DNA of 64,000 nucleotides from Jaltomata sinuosa (taxonomy: Eukaryota; Streptophyta; Magnoliopsida; Solanales; Solanaceae): contig QJPP01001564.1 of the NCBI GenBank assembly GCA_003996215.1, forward strand, positions 186,001 through 250,000, written 5' to 3'. Under the pieces are notes generated by a model. It had not been told where the DNA came from and did no database searches. It was given only the letters and a program-made list of their open reading frames with translations. Position numbers and translations under genes: made by a program. Shown piece after piece: positions 32,108-43,317 of the stretch. Within the stretch, counting starts at the first letter, position 1. Each line of letters begins with the position of its first letter.

Positions 32108-33360
32108 GTACATTTATATCATCATCATAATAAAAAGACAAACATGAAAAAACTACTATTTGAATTATAGAAACTAAAATCTAAATTCATTACAATAAAA
32201 TTATTTTTATCAAAACTAGAACCATAATAGGTTGTTCCTAAAGACAATTTTGCCTCAATTTTATGAATATACCTAAAACCTAAACATAATAAAACATACA
32301 CAGAAAAATATCACAGCGAATCTGATGAGCAAAGAGAACATCATGTAGGATAAGTACTCGACCTCCACTCAGGACTACCTTGCATGAACTGATTTCTTTA
32401 ATAACAACCTTAGTATTGTTACCTACATATATCCACATTATGTGAGACCTATTGAAAGTCAACAAATGCTTCAAGATCTCTGAATATGTGGTGTGTGGCC
32501 TCTGAATCAATAATCCACAAAGGATCAGTTTCAGGCAAATAGCAAAACTAATAAAACATAAATCACTAGCATACGATACATGAAGTACCTTTTGAGAGCC
32601 AACCTGTAGTGCCTTCTTTGGCTGAGTGCATTCACTAGCATAGTGGTATTTTTCCTCACAATTGAAGCACTTCAATTTTGACATATTTTTCATACTTCCA
32701 CATTTGTTCTCACCTTGTTGGTCATTGTTAGGCTTCTTGTTTGGTTGAGCCTTGAATTTCCAGTTCCCTTTGGCTTTATAATAAATCACCTTTTGAGCTA
32801 GAAGTTTTAGACATATACACTTCTGCATCATATTTTTCAACCTCAAGTTTCTCCTCTTCTAGCTCAAGATGACGCCTCACATCCTCAAACCTCACAATAT
32901 GTTCATCATGCGTTATGTGCATCTTCGTATGCTCCCAATAGTGAGGCAGGAACGCATGAACGCTTTAACTTGTTGGTCATCAGTCAACTTATGACCCGCA
33001 TCAGCCAACTCATTTATCATATTTGACATTATCCTTAAGTGTTTCCTCATGTTGTGCTATGGGCACTTTTTATTGGTGTCAAATCTAATAGAGAGTGACC
33101 TAAGTCTAACAATTGTAGTGCTACCAAACTTAGTTTTTGGAGCATCCCACAGATTCCTAGCAATCATATCGGTCTTGAATTCACTCATGATATCATCATT
33201 CATACTACTCAGCAATGTAATGCAAGCTAGAAAATTCTTTCTCTTCCAAGTAGTATAGGCCTCATGATCACGCCTATGATGAGCCGTATTGCCCTTCTCA
33301 GGCTTATCCATGATAATGTTCAGAGCCTCAAAAAACTTCTTGTTCTTCAATCACATGTTA
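32108..33360 (-). pseudogene. Copia gag and start of pol
   Basis: Minus strand, read from 33350 down. The gag domain contains AHHRRDHEAYTTWKRKNFLA, LLSSMNDDIM and LWDAPKTKFG, well-known copia gag features. A decayed gag C-part with VRRHLELEEEKLEVEK follows (about 33055-32825). A CCHC knuckle, CFNCEEKYHYASEC, is near 32640-32685, and then the segment WIYVGNNTKVV with SGGRVLILHDVLFA that precedes the copia integrase. At least two frame changes and several stops are present. The 5' LTR would lie to the right, but I cannot recognise it. The relic is older than everything inserted into it. Confidence 0.75.
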
Positions 33361-34450
33361 CAGTTTCATGCTCCAAATTTCATAGTTGTCGCCGTTGAGA
33401 TTTTCACCTTTTTAGGCTCTGCAACAATGTTCTTAGAAGTAGTAAATATGGTTTATTGTACAACACAAAAATTCTACACATTTGAAAAACACAAAGTATA
33501 CAATTAACATAAAAGAATGCATGTTTAATGTTTTTGCATACACATACATGTAACTTTAGCAAATTGGCAGGGCTATTACACATGAATATAAATTTTAGAA
33601 TTGATTATTCACTATGTTTTCAATCATTATCTAAGGATAGATTTTTAAATGTAAAATAACCATATAAACTCAAACTAAGTCACCAAATAAAATATTTATT
33701 TTCTTAATTAAATAGGTGGTATGTACACAAAAAATATACATACCAAATAAAAAATCAGATGTTATTCTAGATGCACTTATATATCAATAGAACAATTTAA
33801 TTAGATCTGAAAAAATGATTTTCATATGTTTTCGAGAATAAATCAAAGAGAAAATCAACATTTATACCTAATTTCACTTAGAAAATAGGATATGTTTTAT
33901 AAATTTTTAAGGAGAGTGAGTCACATAGACATGTCCTCTGAATCAAATAGATATTTTTCATATTTTTTATTTTTGAAAATACCACATAAATTAATTAATA
34001 TAGAATTAACAATTTCATAATGGTATAATTATGGGGAAAATATTTTCTAGTATCAAAAAATTATTTAGAAAATATAAAAAAAATATTAAATTTTTAATTT
34101 TGAGCAATACAAAAAACATTATCGAAATCGGATATTGGGGTGAGCCACACTCTCCAAAAATATGATTCAGCCGAGAATAGGCTTTGCCAGCACCAAGGTT
34201 GGTCATCTTCTTAACTCACTCGACCAGTTTGCTATAAATGGGTCACAACGCGATCCGAAATGCTTTTTACTCAATTTTATGTTATTTTAATCCTATCAAA
34301 ACACTAAGTATATATATTCCTAAACGCATTTTTAGATTGATTTCAACTTCAATTGCTCAAAAATTATCAAGATAGTGCCAAAAAATGAATATAACATGGT
34401 TGTTATTTTTTCTTTGATGGGTCGATGATGTTCTGATAAAATTTCTTCAA
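33361..34450. other. AT-rich stretch with no recognisable feature
   Basis: About 1.1 kb. It might include the lost 5' end of the reverse copia element; the less AT-rich part at 34130-34260 is the best candidate. I see no primer site, repeat or coding frame. Confidence 0.5.
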
Positions 34451-34455
34451 TTAAA
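34451..34455. repeat. Target-site duplication of element C, left copy
   Basis: TTAAA before the LTR start, repeated at 46843-46847. Confidence 0.88.
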
Positions 34456-35129
34456 TGTGATGACCCTTCCGATTATCTTTACGTTTTCACATTTATTGTA
34501 CTGTTAGAGCTTTTCTATAGCGACACCGAGTCATTTATGACTTGCTGGGACCGGTGGTTTGGTGCCCTGGACGTTCGTTTGGTTGTTTTGGCCGTTTGCC
34601 TATTTTAGAGCCTTAACTTAGAATATCATCGACTTTAGTCAACATTCTTAGCTAACGTACTCGGAATTAAATTTTGATAGATCCATTAGCTCCATAGCGT
34701 TAAGTTTGGTCTAGTTGGACCTTCAGTTGAGGCCTGAGAACTTCCGGTGTAGGTTTTGTGTTATTTTCTCTGTTTTCAGGCCATTTGGAGTTGAAAGTGT
34801 AACTTTGGGTGACTTTCAATGATCAGAGCGTCAGATTTGAAATCTGATGATTCCATCAGCTCCGGAATGTAGAGTTTGGGTTAGGTAGGTGGTTGGTTCG
34901 GGTTCTGGGTGAGCCGGGCTCATTTTGAGCCTTTGAGTTCTTTTAGTTAGTGTTGACTTGGGTCAACATTTCTCCGAAATAACCTCATATGGAAGTTTCG
35001 TCGATTTCGTTGAGTCCGAAATGTCATTTCCACTCTATTAGCATTATTGGTTTTTGAATATCGATTTACGATCGTGCCTGAAACATCCCATGGAAATTCC
35101 TAGTGCAGCTGGTTTTAGTGCAGTTGCAG

Positions 35130-35335
35130 GCCTTCAGCGCCAACGGCGCCCAGGCAGCGCGATCGTGCTAGCCTGTGGCCGGGCCTTGTGCGCGATGGCG
35201 CCAGGACAGCGCCAATGGTACCCAGGCCTGCGCCTGCCTGCCAGCGCTGATGGCGCCCCTCACGCGCGATCGCGCCTTGGCACGGGCCTCCCTTGTGTGC
35301 GATGGCACTGGTTTAGCGCCAATGGCGCTGACCAG
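35130..35335 (+). repeat. Expanded GC-rich palindromic cassette
   Basis: CAGCGCCAACGGCGCCC-type words, GCGCGATCG words and GCCTGCGCCTG words repeat over 200 bp directly upstream of the TATA-like box. Compared with B the same theme is about twice as long. The 3' LTR copy is at about 43890-44095, with many CpG sites changed to CA or TG. Confidence 0.65.
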
Positions 35336-35346
35336 CGACCAACAGC

Positions 35347-35354
35347 TATTTAAG
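35347..35354 (+). promoter_or_regulatory. TATA-like box, element C 5' LTR
   Basis: TATTTAAG immediately after the GC-rich cassette, with the counterpart at 44107-44114. Confidence 0.45.
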
Positions 35355-38091
35355 TCCTCTTCTTCATTTTTCCAGTCATTTTCTCTCAACTTTTCTCACT
35401 CTAAAACATTTATACTCTCTACAAAATTGCCCTAATACCAGTTCTAACCTTGGGGAAATTGTTGTTCATCATAAATCCGTGCTTCTTCGTCTCTTGGTAA
35501 GTCATCTTCCCCAACTTGCTTCTTTTTGGTTTTCTCTAAAATCCACCATTGTTGCTAAATTCCAAAAGCTTGAAAATTGTTGTAGTGGCTGTCTCATAGC
35601 TCTTGCATGTTCGTGGGTTTGGAGAATTATCCGTCTTGGCTTAAATTCTATCTTTGGAGTAAGTAATCCTTGCCTAATTTCCGATTTTCGTTCTTAAATT
35701 CCAACTAAAATCCTCTCTTGAGCAGGCTGTTTTGGCGCCCTTCTCTTGGCCAATTGTGCTCAATTTTGGAGCATGTCTTCTTGGCACCGTTGTGGTCATC
35801 GTTCTCCTTTTTGTTTTTAGTTTTGGGTTGCGGGGCCCACGAGCTCATCGGTAACCCGAATTTCAGCCCGGCTATTATTATAGAAATATGGGTATCGTTA
35901 GACTTGCCTTGAGTATTATTTATGTTTTTGATAGTTTGACTATCGTTTGGGGTTTCTTGGAGCGATTCGGGCCTGGATTTCGTTGTCTCAGCAGCTTGTC
36001 ATCGGATGACAGGTAGGTTACAGTCTAAACTCCTTATACTTAGCATATATCGGATAAAATTGTACTAGCTGACATCCTTGGGTTGGGTTATTAGGTTGGT
36101 ACCACAGACTTTGACCGCTTTTCATGTTTCGCCTCATTTTCTTTCCTCCGTTGTGTGTAGTATTCTCCGTAGCTGATATTATCACCCTTATGATCTTGTG
36201 TGGCCTTGTTTTAACTCTGGACCATAGATGGTGGGTTATTCAAGGGTGCCAGTGACTCCCGGACATCATTATCATGATATTATACTGGCTATCTGTGTTG
36301 TAGAGCGATGGGAGCCTGTGCAGGGTCGATAGGTTGATTGTTAGCTGTTGGGCGGCTATTTGTATTTAATCATATCATTTCCATGCATATAAAGAGGTTT
36401 TATCCACGCTTTACTATGGTTTTTGCTTCGGGCCTACTGGAACTAATTTTCTAAACTTTACATGGCCCTGGGGCCCATTTTCGACGGAAATGGATTGGAA
36501 ATGGTTTGACTTAACATGTGGATCTTCTTGGGGTAAAAGAAAGTTAAATTATGATTTCTTTCACCAGTTTTACTATTAACACTAGACTCTACAGGGCCGG
36601 GGTACTAGTTGAGTTTTCTTACTGATTTTGGGATGACTTTATCCTCGGTCGGACCGAGCACCTGATATGACTTTCTACCATTTTAGACCCGGTTACGCCC
36701 GAGCACCCTTGGAGGGGTTTTTGAGGCATTTTCCCACTACTTTAGTCCTAGACAGGGTCTGGGCATGCATATTCGAGACTAGGTCTCTAGCTTGAACCCC
36801 GACTTGCTTTTAGACAACATGTTTCGATACTGAGTTTTAGTATGGGGTCAGGGACCTCCATGGACCTTGCCATTCCAAACCTAGGGCCTAGTAATACATG
36901 TGCCGGAGGCAGGGTATACAGCGGAGTAGAGGTATACGGGCAGTGTCCTTCCATGGAACCTACCTGTTTGGCCCGATCGACACCAGAGGGGGTACATACA
37001 GAGTTACCATTTCACCCTGAGATCTTCATGCATCATATCATTTATTGTTTAAGATTTCACCCTTGTTTGTTGTTTGTTGAGTGTACGCTCCTGTTATACT
37101 GGCAGCCGGAGGGTTTGTTTTCACTTGTTTGCGTTCCTCGATTGTATGGGCGGCCGAGGGACTGTAGGTAGACTCATGTTACTTCATTGCAATGTTATCC
37201 GCTGCTACGGTTATAATTATGAGATTGTTTACTTCTAGGTTATTAGTTTTTGTATTTGAGATTGATATGATTAGCTGGTTATTGATTCCTATTTTCTGAG
37301 CATGTCTATCTTTACTCTTCTCTCCCTTCCCTTGTACTTGAGGTTACTAGTATACCATCCACTTCAAAAACTTATTATGTATATACTGTTATTGCAAGGA
37401 TCCCAGGTGCGCCATTTCTTACTCTCACCTGTGCCTATTGTGTATATATTCTACTTGCTAGCCTTGTATGTTGTTTCCATTGTCTTCCCTCTGCGCTAGT
37501 TCCTGTGTGACTTTTTCATAGAATTCTGTGACTTCTTGTTTTTCTATTCTGTTTGTTACAATGCTTTTATCTTATATGTGCCCAGTCAGCCTATGATACC
37601 TACTGGGTACCTTATGCTTCGCATTTGGTGCTCATACTACACTCTACATCTTCTGGTACAGATCTTAGTGTGGGACATCACCGCTAGATCTATGTGAGTC
37701 GTGCTTGAGGATTTTGGACTATCCAAACTAAGTGTGAGCTCTTCGCGATCGGAGCTTAACTTTTAGTTTATCTTTTGCTTTATGTACTCTATTACTACTC
37801 GGAGACATATCTGTATATATTATTTTAGATGTTTTGTACTCCTTATATGTAGTTCTGGCTCTATACTATGATACCAGGTTTTGGGTTTGGTTTAGCTTTC
37901 GCATATGTATGTAAGTACTCCTATTATCTATTCTCTTTATCTTGTTCCCTTGCTTCCACTTATTAAACTATTTCTTCTGCTTAGATTGTTAAATAGTAGC
38001 CCATTACAGACCATTCTAGGCTACGGGGATTGGTTCGCCTACTGGGGGGTTGTAGGTGTCATCATGACCGAGAAATCAGGTCGTGATAGCT

Positions 38092-38103
38092 TGATATCAG
38101 AGC
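38092..38103 (+). other. Primer-binding site of element C
   Basis: TGATATCAGAGC, one mismatch from the initiator tRNA-Met site TGGTATCAGAGC. Confidence 0.82.
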
Positions 38104-38300
38104 CCTAGGTTCAGCGGTGTCATCGATATAAGAGCCAATGTCTAGTAGAGTTCTGCGGATTGGGGCGAAGACGTCCGTACTCAATCTTTGGGAGGTTATA
38201 GTGACATCTTAGGAAAATTTGACTTTTCTTGTTTCTATCTCGTACGTAGTACCCTTGAAAGTTTCTTGAAATCTCATTATTCTGGTTCACTCATCCGCAA

Positions 38301-39830
38301 ATGGTTTGTACGAGATCTTCAGCTTCTGGTGAAGGAAAGCCTCCTTCCCCTGCACCTCCAACTCCAGCTAAGGGTCGGGGTGGTCGCAAGGGTAGAGGTA
38401 GAGGTCATCCCAGAGCAGCAGCACCAGCTAGAGCTGCTAGAGTTAAGATAGGGCCCGAGTTTGACTACGAGTTCCAGCACCAGTTTCTGTGCAGCACTAG
38501 AATAGCAGCATGTAGTCTCGGGGACAGCCCAGGTACCACCAATTCATGCACCAATTTTTGTGTTGGCTTCAGCCCCAGCTCAGTCGTCGTATATTTGGGG
38601 TTTACTTGTTCAGCTTCTAGGTATGATTAGGGAGAGACCTTCCGAGGTAGCACATACTTCTGCTCAGGGGGAAACCCTGGGTGTTTAGAGTTCAGGAATG
38701 TAGCCTGCTACTGCGGCTCTCCGTGCTGAGGTTATTCTAGTTCCAGTGGTTACACAGCCTCTTGCTCTTCGCCCATCTATGACAGATGGGGAGCAGAAAG
38801 CCTTGAGTAGATTTCTGAGATTGGCACCGCCGAAATTCACTCGTACATCATAACAGGACCCACATGACTTCATTACTACCTGTGAGGAGATGTTACACCA
38901 TCTGGGATTGCTAGAGACTCACGGGGTTAGCTATACTACTTATTAGATGGAGGGTCCAGCGAAGTTATGGTGGAGGGCACATGTTGCTTGCAGAACTTCT
39001 ACATCACCTCCTTTGACTTGGTCCGAGTTCTATGAGGGCTTCATGGCTAAATTCTTACCTCAGAGCGACAGAGAGAGGTGGATAGAGGAGTTCACTAGAC
39101 TTGCTCAGGATACTATGACCGTCTCGGAGTACAAGACCCGTTTCCATCAGCTAACTCCATTTGGGCCATGATTATGCCTACCAAGTCTGACAGGATCCAT
39201 AGATTTGTTTGGGGACTACAGAGAGAGTTTAGAGAGCCTTCAAAGATATTGGTTGCTAGTAGTCACTCTTTCCAGGCTATTGTGGACTATGCCCGTACTG
39301 TAGAGGATTCGCATCGTCATGACACTGGGCCAGATAAGAGACCTCAATATCAGGGTGGCTGCAGTGGTTCCTGACATGGTGGTAGAGGTTCAGGCCAATG
39401 GGGTTGGGGTTATCAGCCATAGCAGCACCAGGGTCAGTCCAGCGGACTGGTTCAGGATTCATTTCAGGCTTCTGGTAGTACTCAGTTTGATCAGGGTCAG
39501 AGCAGCCATTAGGGCTACATCAGTTAGTCTTCGAGGGGTACAGCTTCTGGGGCATCAAGCCGTGGTGGCCATACGGGTTCTGCTGGTTCATCCTGACCGA
39601 GTAGGTCATCAGGGGCTTGTTTCACCTGTGGTATTATTGGTCATTTTGCTAGAGATTTCCTCCAGCAGGGTGCAGTTCAATCAGTTGCTCTGCCAGCTCA
39701 GCCTATTTGCTCAGTTCAACCATCGGCTCGAGGAGGTGGTGGTCAGGGTAGAGGTGGTTCTCCACGTGGCAGAGAAGGTGGTAGGGATAGCGATCGAGCA
39801 GGTGGAGTTCGTCGTCAGTTTTATGTGGTG
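38301..39830 (+). pseudogene. gag: Element C gag (broken)
   Basis: It starts MVCTRSSASGEGKPPSP at the ATG at 38301, followed by a Gly/Arg/Lys-rich basic region and a Pro/Ala-rich linker. The conserved core is at about 38940-39170 (GPAKLWWRAHVAC, WSEFYEGFMAKFLP, SEYKTRFHQL), then a segment ending in AIVDYARTVED. The zinc knuckle near 39627-39668 has the first three ligands (C-F-T-C, H), but the last cysteine has become Phe (ARDFLQ for ARDCPQ). The frame changes from 0 to 1 before 38947 and back to 0 near 39168, with several stops. Gag would build the particle and bind the RNA. Confidence 0.88.
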
Positions 39831-42800
39831 CCTGGGAGACCGGAGGTAGAGGCCTCAGATGCCGTGATTACAGGTACGATTTTTGTATGCCATCAGTCTG
39901 CTATGGCTTTATTTGATCCTGGATCCACTTGTTCATATGTATCTGCCTACTTTCTGCCTTGTTTGGGGTTGGCTAGTGAGCCATTATCTGTTCATATTTC
40001 TATTTCAACCCCAGTAGGAGATTCTTTAATAGTGGATCTTATTGTGAGATCTTGCATGATATCTGTTGGTGATTTGGAGACGTGGGGTGATTTGATGATA
40101 CTTGATATGTTAGATTTTGATGTGATACTGGGCATGGACTGGTTATCCCCTCACCATGCTGTTTTGGATTGTTATTCCAAGATCATTACCATAGCCATGC
40201 CCGGTGTATCCCGGTTGTGTGGCAGGGTTCTGTTACCCATGCACCATCTGGGATCATCTCTTGTCTTTGATCTAGGAAGTTGATTTCCCATGGGTGGTTA
40301 GTTTATCTAGCATATGTCCGGGATGCTAGTGCTGACCCTTCGTCTCCTGAGTCTATTCATGTGGTTAGAGACTTCCTAGATGTGTTCCCTACTGACCTGC
40401 CAGGCCTTCCACCTGAGAGAGATGTTGATTTTGCCATTGAGTTAAAGCCGAGCACCAGGCCTATTTCTATTCCTCCTTACCATATGACTCCTACTGAGTT
40501 GAGAGATCTTAAGGAGCATCTCCAGGACTTGTTAGCTAAGGGGTTTATTAGACCGAGTGTGTCTCTTTGGGGTGCTCCTGTCCTCTTCATGAAAAAGAAG
40601 GATGGGTCGATGCGGATGTGTATTGACTATCGGCAGTTGAATAAGGTGACAGTGAAGAATAGGTATCCAATGCCCAGGACTGATGACTTATTAAATCATC
40701 TTCAAGGTTCTGCTGTGTTTTTGGAGATTAATTTGAGGTTCGGCTACCACCAGTTAAGGATTAGGGCGGAGGACATCCCTAAGACAGCATTCAGGACACG
40801 TTATGGCCAGTATGAGTTCCTGGTGATGTCTTTTGGGTTGACTAATGCCCCCGCAGGCTTAATGGATTTGATGCATAGGGTGCTTAGCCCGTACTTGGAT
40901 ATGTTTGTGATAGTCTTCATTGATGACATTCTAGTATACTCGAGGAGCAGAGACAAGCATGAGCAGCACTTGAGGACTGTACTTCAGACTTTGAGAGATC
41001 ACCGGCTTTATGCCAAGTTCTCAAAGTGCGAGTTTTGTCTTGAGTCAGTTGCATTCCTAGGGCACGTGATGTCTAAGGATGGGATTAGAGTTGATCCGGT
41101 AAGATTTTTGCGGTTCATGATTGGCCTATACCTACTACTACTACTGAGGTTCGCTGCTTTGTTGGTTTAGCGGGTTACTACAAGAGGTTCGTTCAGGAAT
41201 TTTCTTCTATAGCAGCACCCTTGATTATGCTGACTAGGAAGGATGTTTCATTCCAGTGGTCGGATCAGTGCGAGGATAGCTTTCAGAGGCTTAAGGCCTT
41301 ATTGACTTCAGCTCCAGTTTTGACTTTGCCAGTTGAGGGTCAGATTTTATCCGTGTATTATGATGCTTCAGAGGTCGGTCTTGGTTGTATGTTGATGTAG
41401 TAGGGTCGAATGATACCATATGCATCGAGACAGCTGAAGGTTCACGAGTGCAACTAACCCACTCATGACTTAGAGTTGGCAGCGATAGTCTTCGCGCTCA
41501 AGATCTGGAGGCACTAGTTATATGGAGTTCATTGTGAGATATTCACCGATCACCATAGTCTTCAGTATATTACGAGTCAGCGAGAGCTGAACTCAAGGCA
41601 GAGGATATGGATTGAGTTGCTGAAGGACTATGATTTCACTATTCTATACCGTCCAGGCAAGGCAAACGTGGTAGCGGATGACTTGAGTCAGAAGGCAGTG
41701 AGTATGGGCAGCCTAGCTTCATTTTCAGTTTCTGAGCGACCGTTGGCCTTGGACATCCAGTCCTTGGCTAACTTATTGGTTAGGCTTGACTTATCATATC
41801 CTAGTCGAGTTCTTGCCAGTGTTGAGGTCTGTTATACTCTAGTTGATCAGATTCAGAGCTGACAGTTTGAGGATTAGAGTTTGTGTGACCTTCGTGATCA
41901 GGTAGTTCGGGGTGAGGCCACCCGGGATACTTTGGGTTCTGATGGTATTCTAAGGTTTGATAGTCGTCTTTGTGTTCTGAAGGTTGGAGATTTGATTCAG
42001 TTGATACTCTATGAGGCACATTGTTCTAGATACTTCATTCATCCGGGCGCAGCGAAGATGTATAGAGATTTGAGATAGCTTTACTAGTGGTGCGGTATGA
42101 AGCGGGATGTAGCAGAGTTTTTATCTCGGTTCTTGAACTATCAGCAGGTTAAGTTTGAGCACATGAGACCAGGTGGCTTGATGCATCAACTTCCCATTCC
42201 TGAGTGAAAGTGGGAAGGTATTACCATGGACTTTGTTGTTGGTTTGCCTCGTACTTCTCGGGGGTTTGATTCTATTTGGGTGATCGTTGATAGGCTGACT
42301 AAGTCAGCACATTTCTTGCCGGTTCAGACTTCTTATGGTGCAGAAAGGTTAGCCCAGATCTACCTTCGTGAGATTATTCGGTTGCACGGGGTCCCAGCTT
42401 TTATCATTTTAGACCGAGGCACTCAGTTTACTTCTCAGTTCTGGAGGGAGATTCAGTGAGATTTGGGTACAGAGGTTTAGCTTAGTACTACTTTCCACCC
42501 TCAGACAGGCCAGTCCGAGAGGACAATTCAGGTCTTGGAGGACATGCTTCAGGCTTGTGTTCTTGACTTTGGAGGTTTATGGGATCAGTTTGTGCCATTT
42601 GTCGAGTTTGCTTATAATAACAGTTTTCATTTGAGCATTGGCATGGCACCTTTCGAGGCCTTGTATGGTAGGCATTACAGATCGCCAATTGGTTGGTTTA
42701 ATGGGTTAGAGTCCAGACCGCAGAGTATAGATTTGCTTAGAGATTCCTTAGACTGAGTCCATTTGATTCAGGATAGACTCAGAGTAGCCCAGAGTAGGCA

Positions 42801-43317
42801 GAAGATCTATGTTGATCGTAGACTTCGTGCCTTGGAGTTCAGTGTTGGTGACTTGGTTTTCCTTTGAGTATCGCACGTGAAGGGCGTGGTGAGATTTGGT
42901 CGGCGGGGCAAGCTTAGCCCCAGGTTTATTGGGCCATTTGAGATTCTCCAGAGGGTTGGTAGTGTTTCCTACATATTAGCTTTGCCTCCGATGTTTTCAT
43001 CTATTCACCTAGTTTTCCATCTCTAGATGTTATGCCGGTATGTGCCAGATGAGTCTCGGGTGTTGCATTGGGATTCGATTCAGTTGGATGAGAATTTATC
43101 TTTTGTTGAGAAGACAATAGCTATTCTGGCCAGAGATATCAGGAGATTGAGATCTAGAGAGATTCTGGTTGTGAAAGTTCAGTGGCGACATCGTCCGGTC
43201 GAGGAGGCTACTTGGGAGATCGAGAGTGAGTTGCGTGCTCAATATCTGCATTTGTTTGAGCCTTCAGGTACTCCCTTCTTCTTGACTTTCGAGGACGAAA
43301 GTCTTTTTAGTAGTAGA
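39831..43317 (+). pseudogene. pol: Element C pol: protease, RT, RNase H, integrase, chromodomain (broken)
   Basis: The protease has ALFDPGSTCSYVS (near 39905). RT at 40380-41100 has CIDYRQLNKVT, FGLTNAP and the intact FIDD box (near 40920), but the first catalytic Asp (normally KIDLRSGYHQ) reads EINLRFGYHQ at 40730-40732. The frame shifts near 41100; RNase H continues to about 41600 with YYDASEVGLGCML and two stops near 41398. The integrase finger is damaged. The core keeps MDFVVGLP (Asp at 42229), an Asp in ILDRGTQFTS and the Glu in GQSERTIQ. The C-terminal chromodomain is at about 43100-43250 (REILVVKVQWRHRPVEEATWE). About ten further stops are spread over the integrase. The chromodomain would direct insertion towards heterochromatin, consistent with this neighbourhood. 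Confidence 0.92.

Larger units (their letters stand above)
34456..38088 (+). repeat. Element C 5' LTR
   Basis: 3633 bp, TGTGATGACC to GTCGTGATA. It has a GTTGACTTGGGTCAAC palindrome at 34952-34967, an expanded GC-rich cassette at 35130-35335, a TATA-like TATTTAAG at 35347-35354, and TTTTAGACCCGG tandem remnants near 36680-36770. Confidence 0.92.

Noticed and set aside
34130..34260. 5' LTR or primer site of the reverse copia relic
   Set aside because: Base composition changes here, but I could not find an initiator-Met primer match or a repeated terminus.
35054..35435. Overlapping Ala/Arg/Gly-rich ORFs on both strands in the C LTR (also 43850-44207)
   Set aside because: Same reason: translation of the GCGCC repeat cassette.
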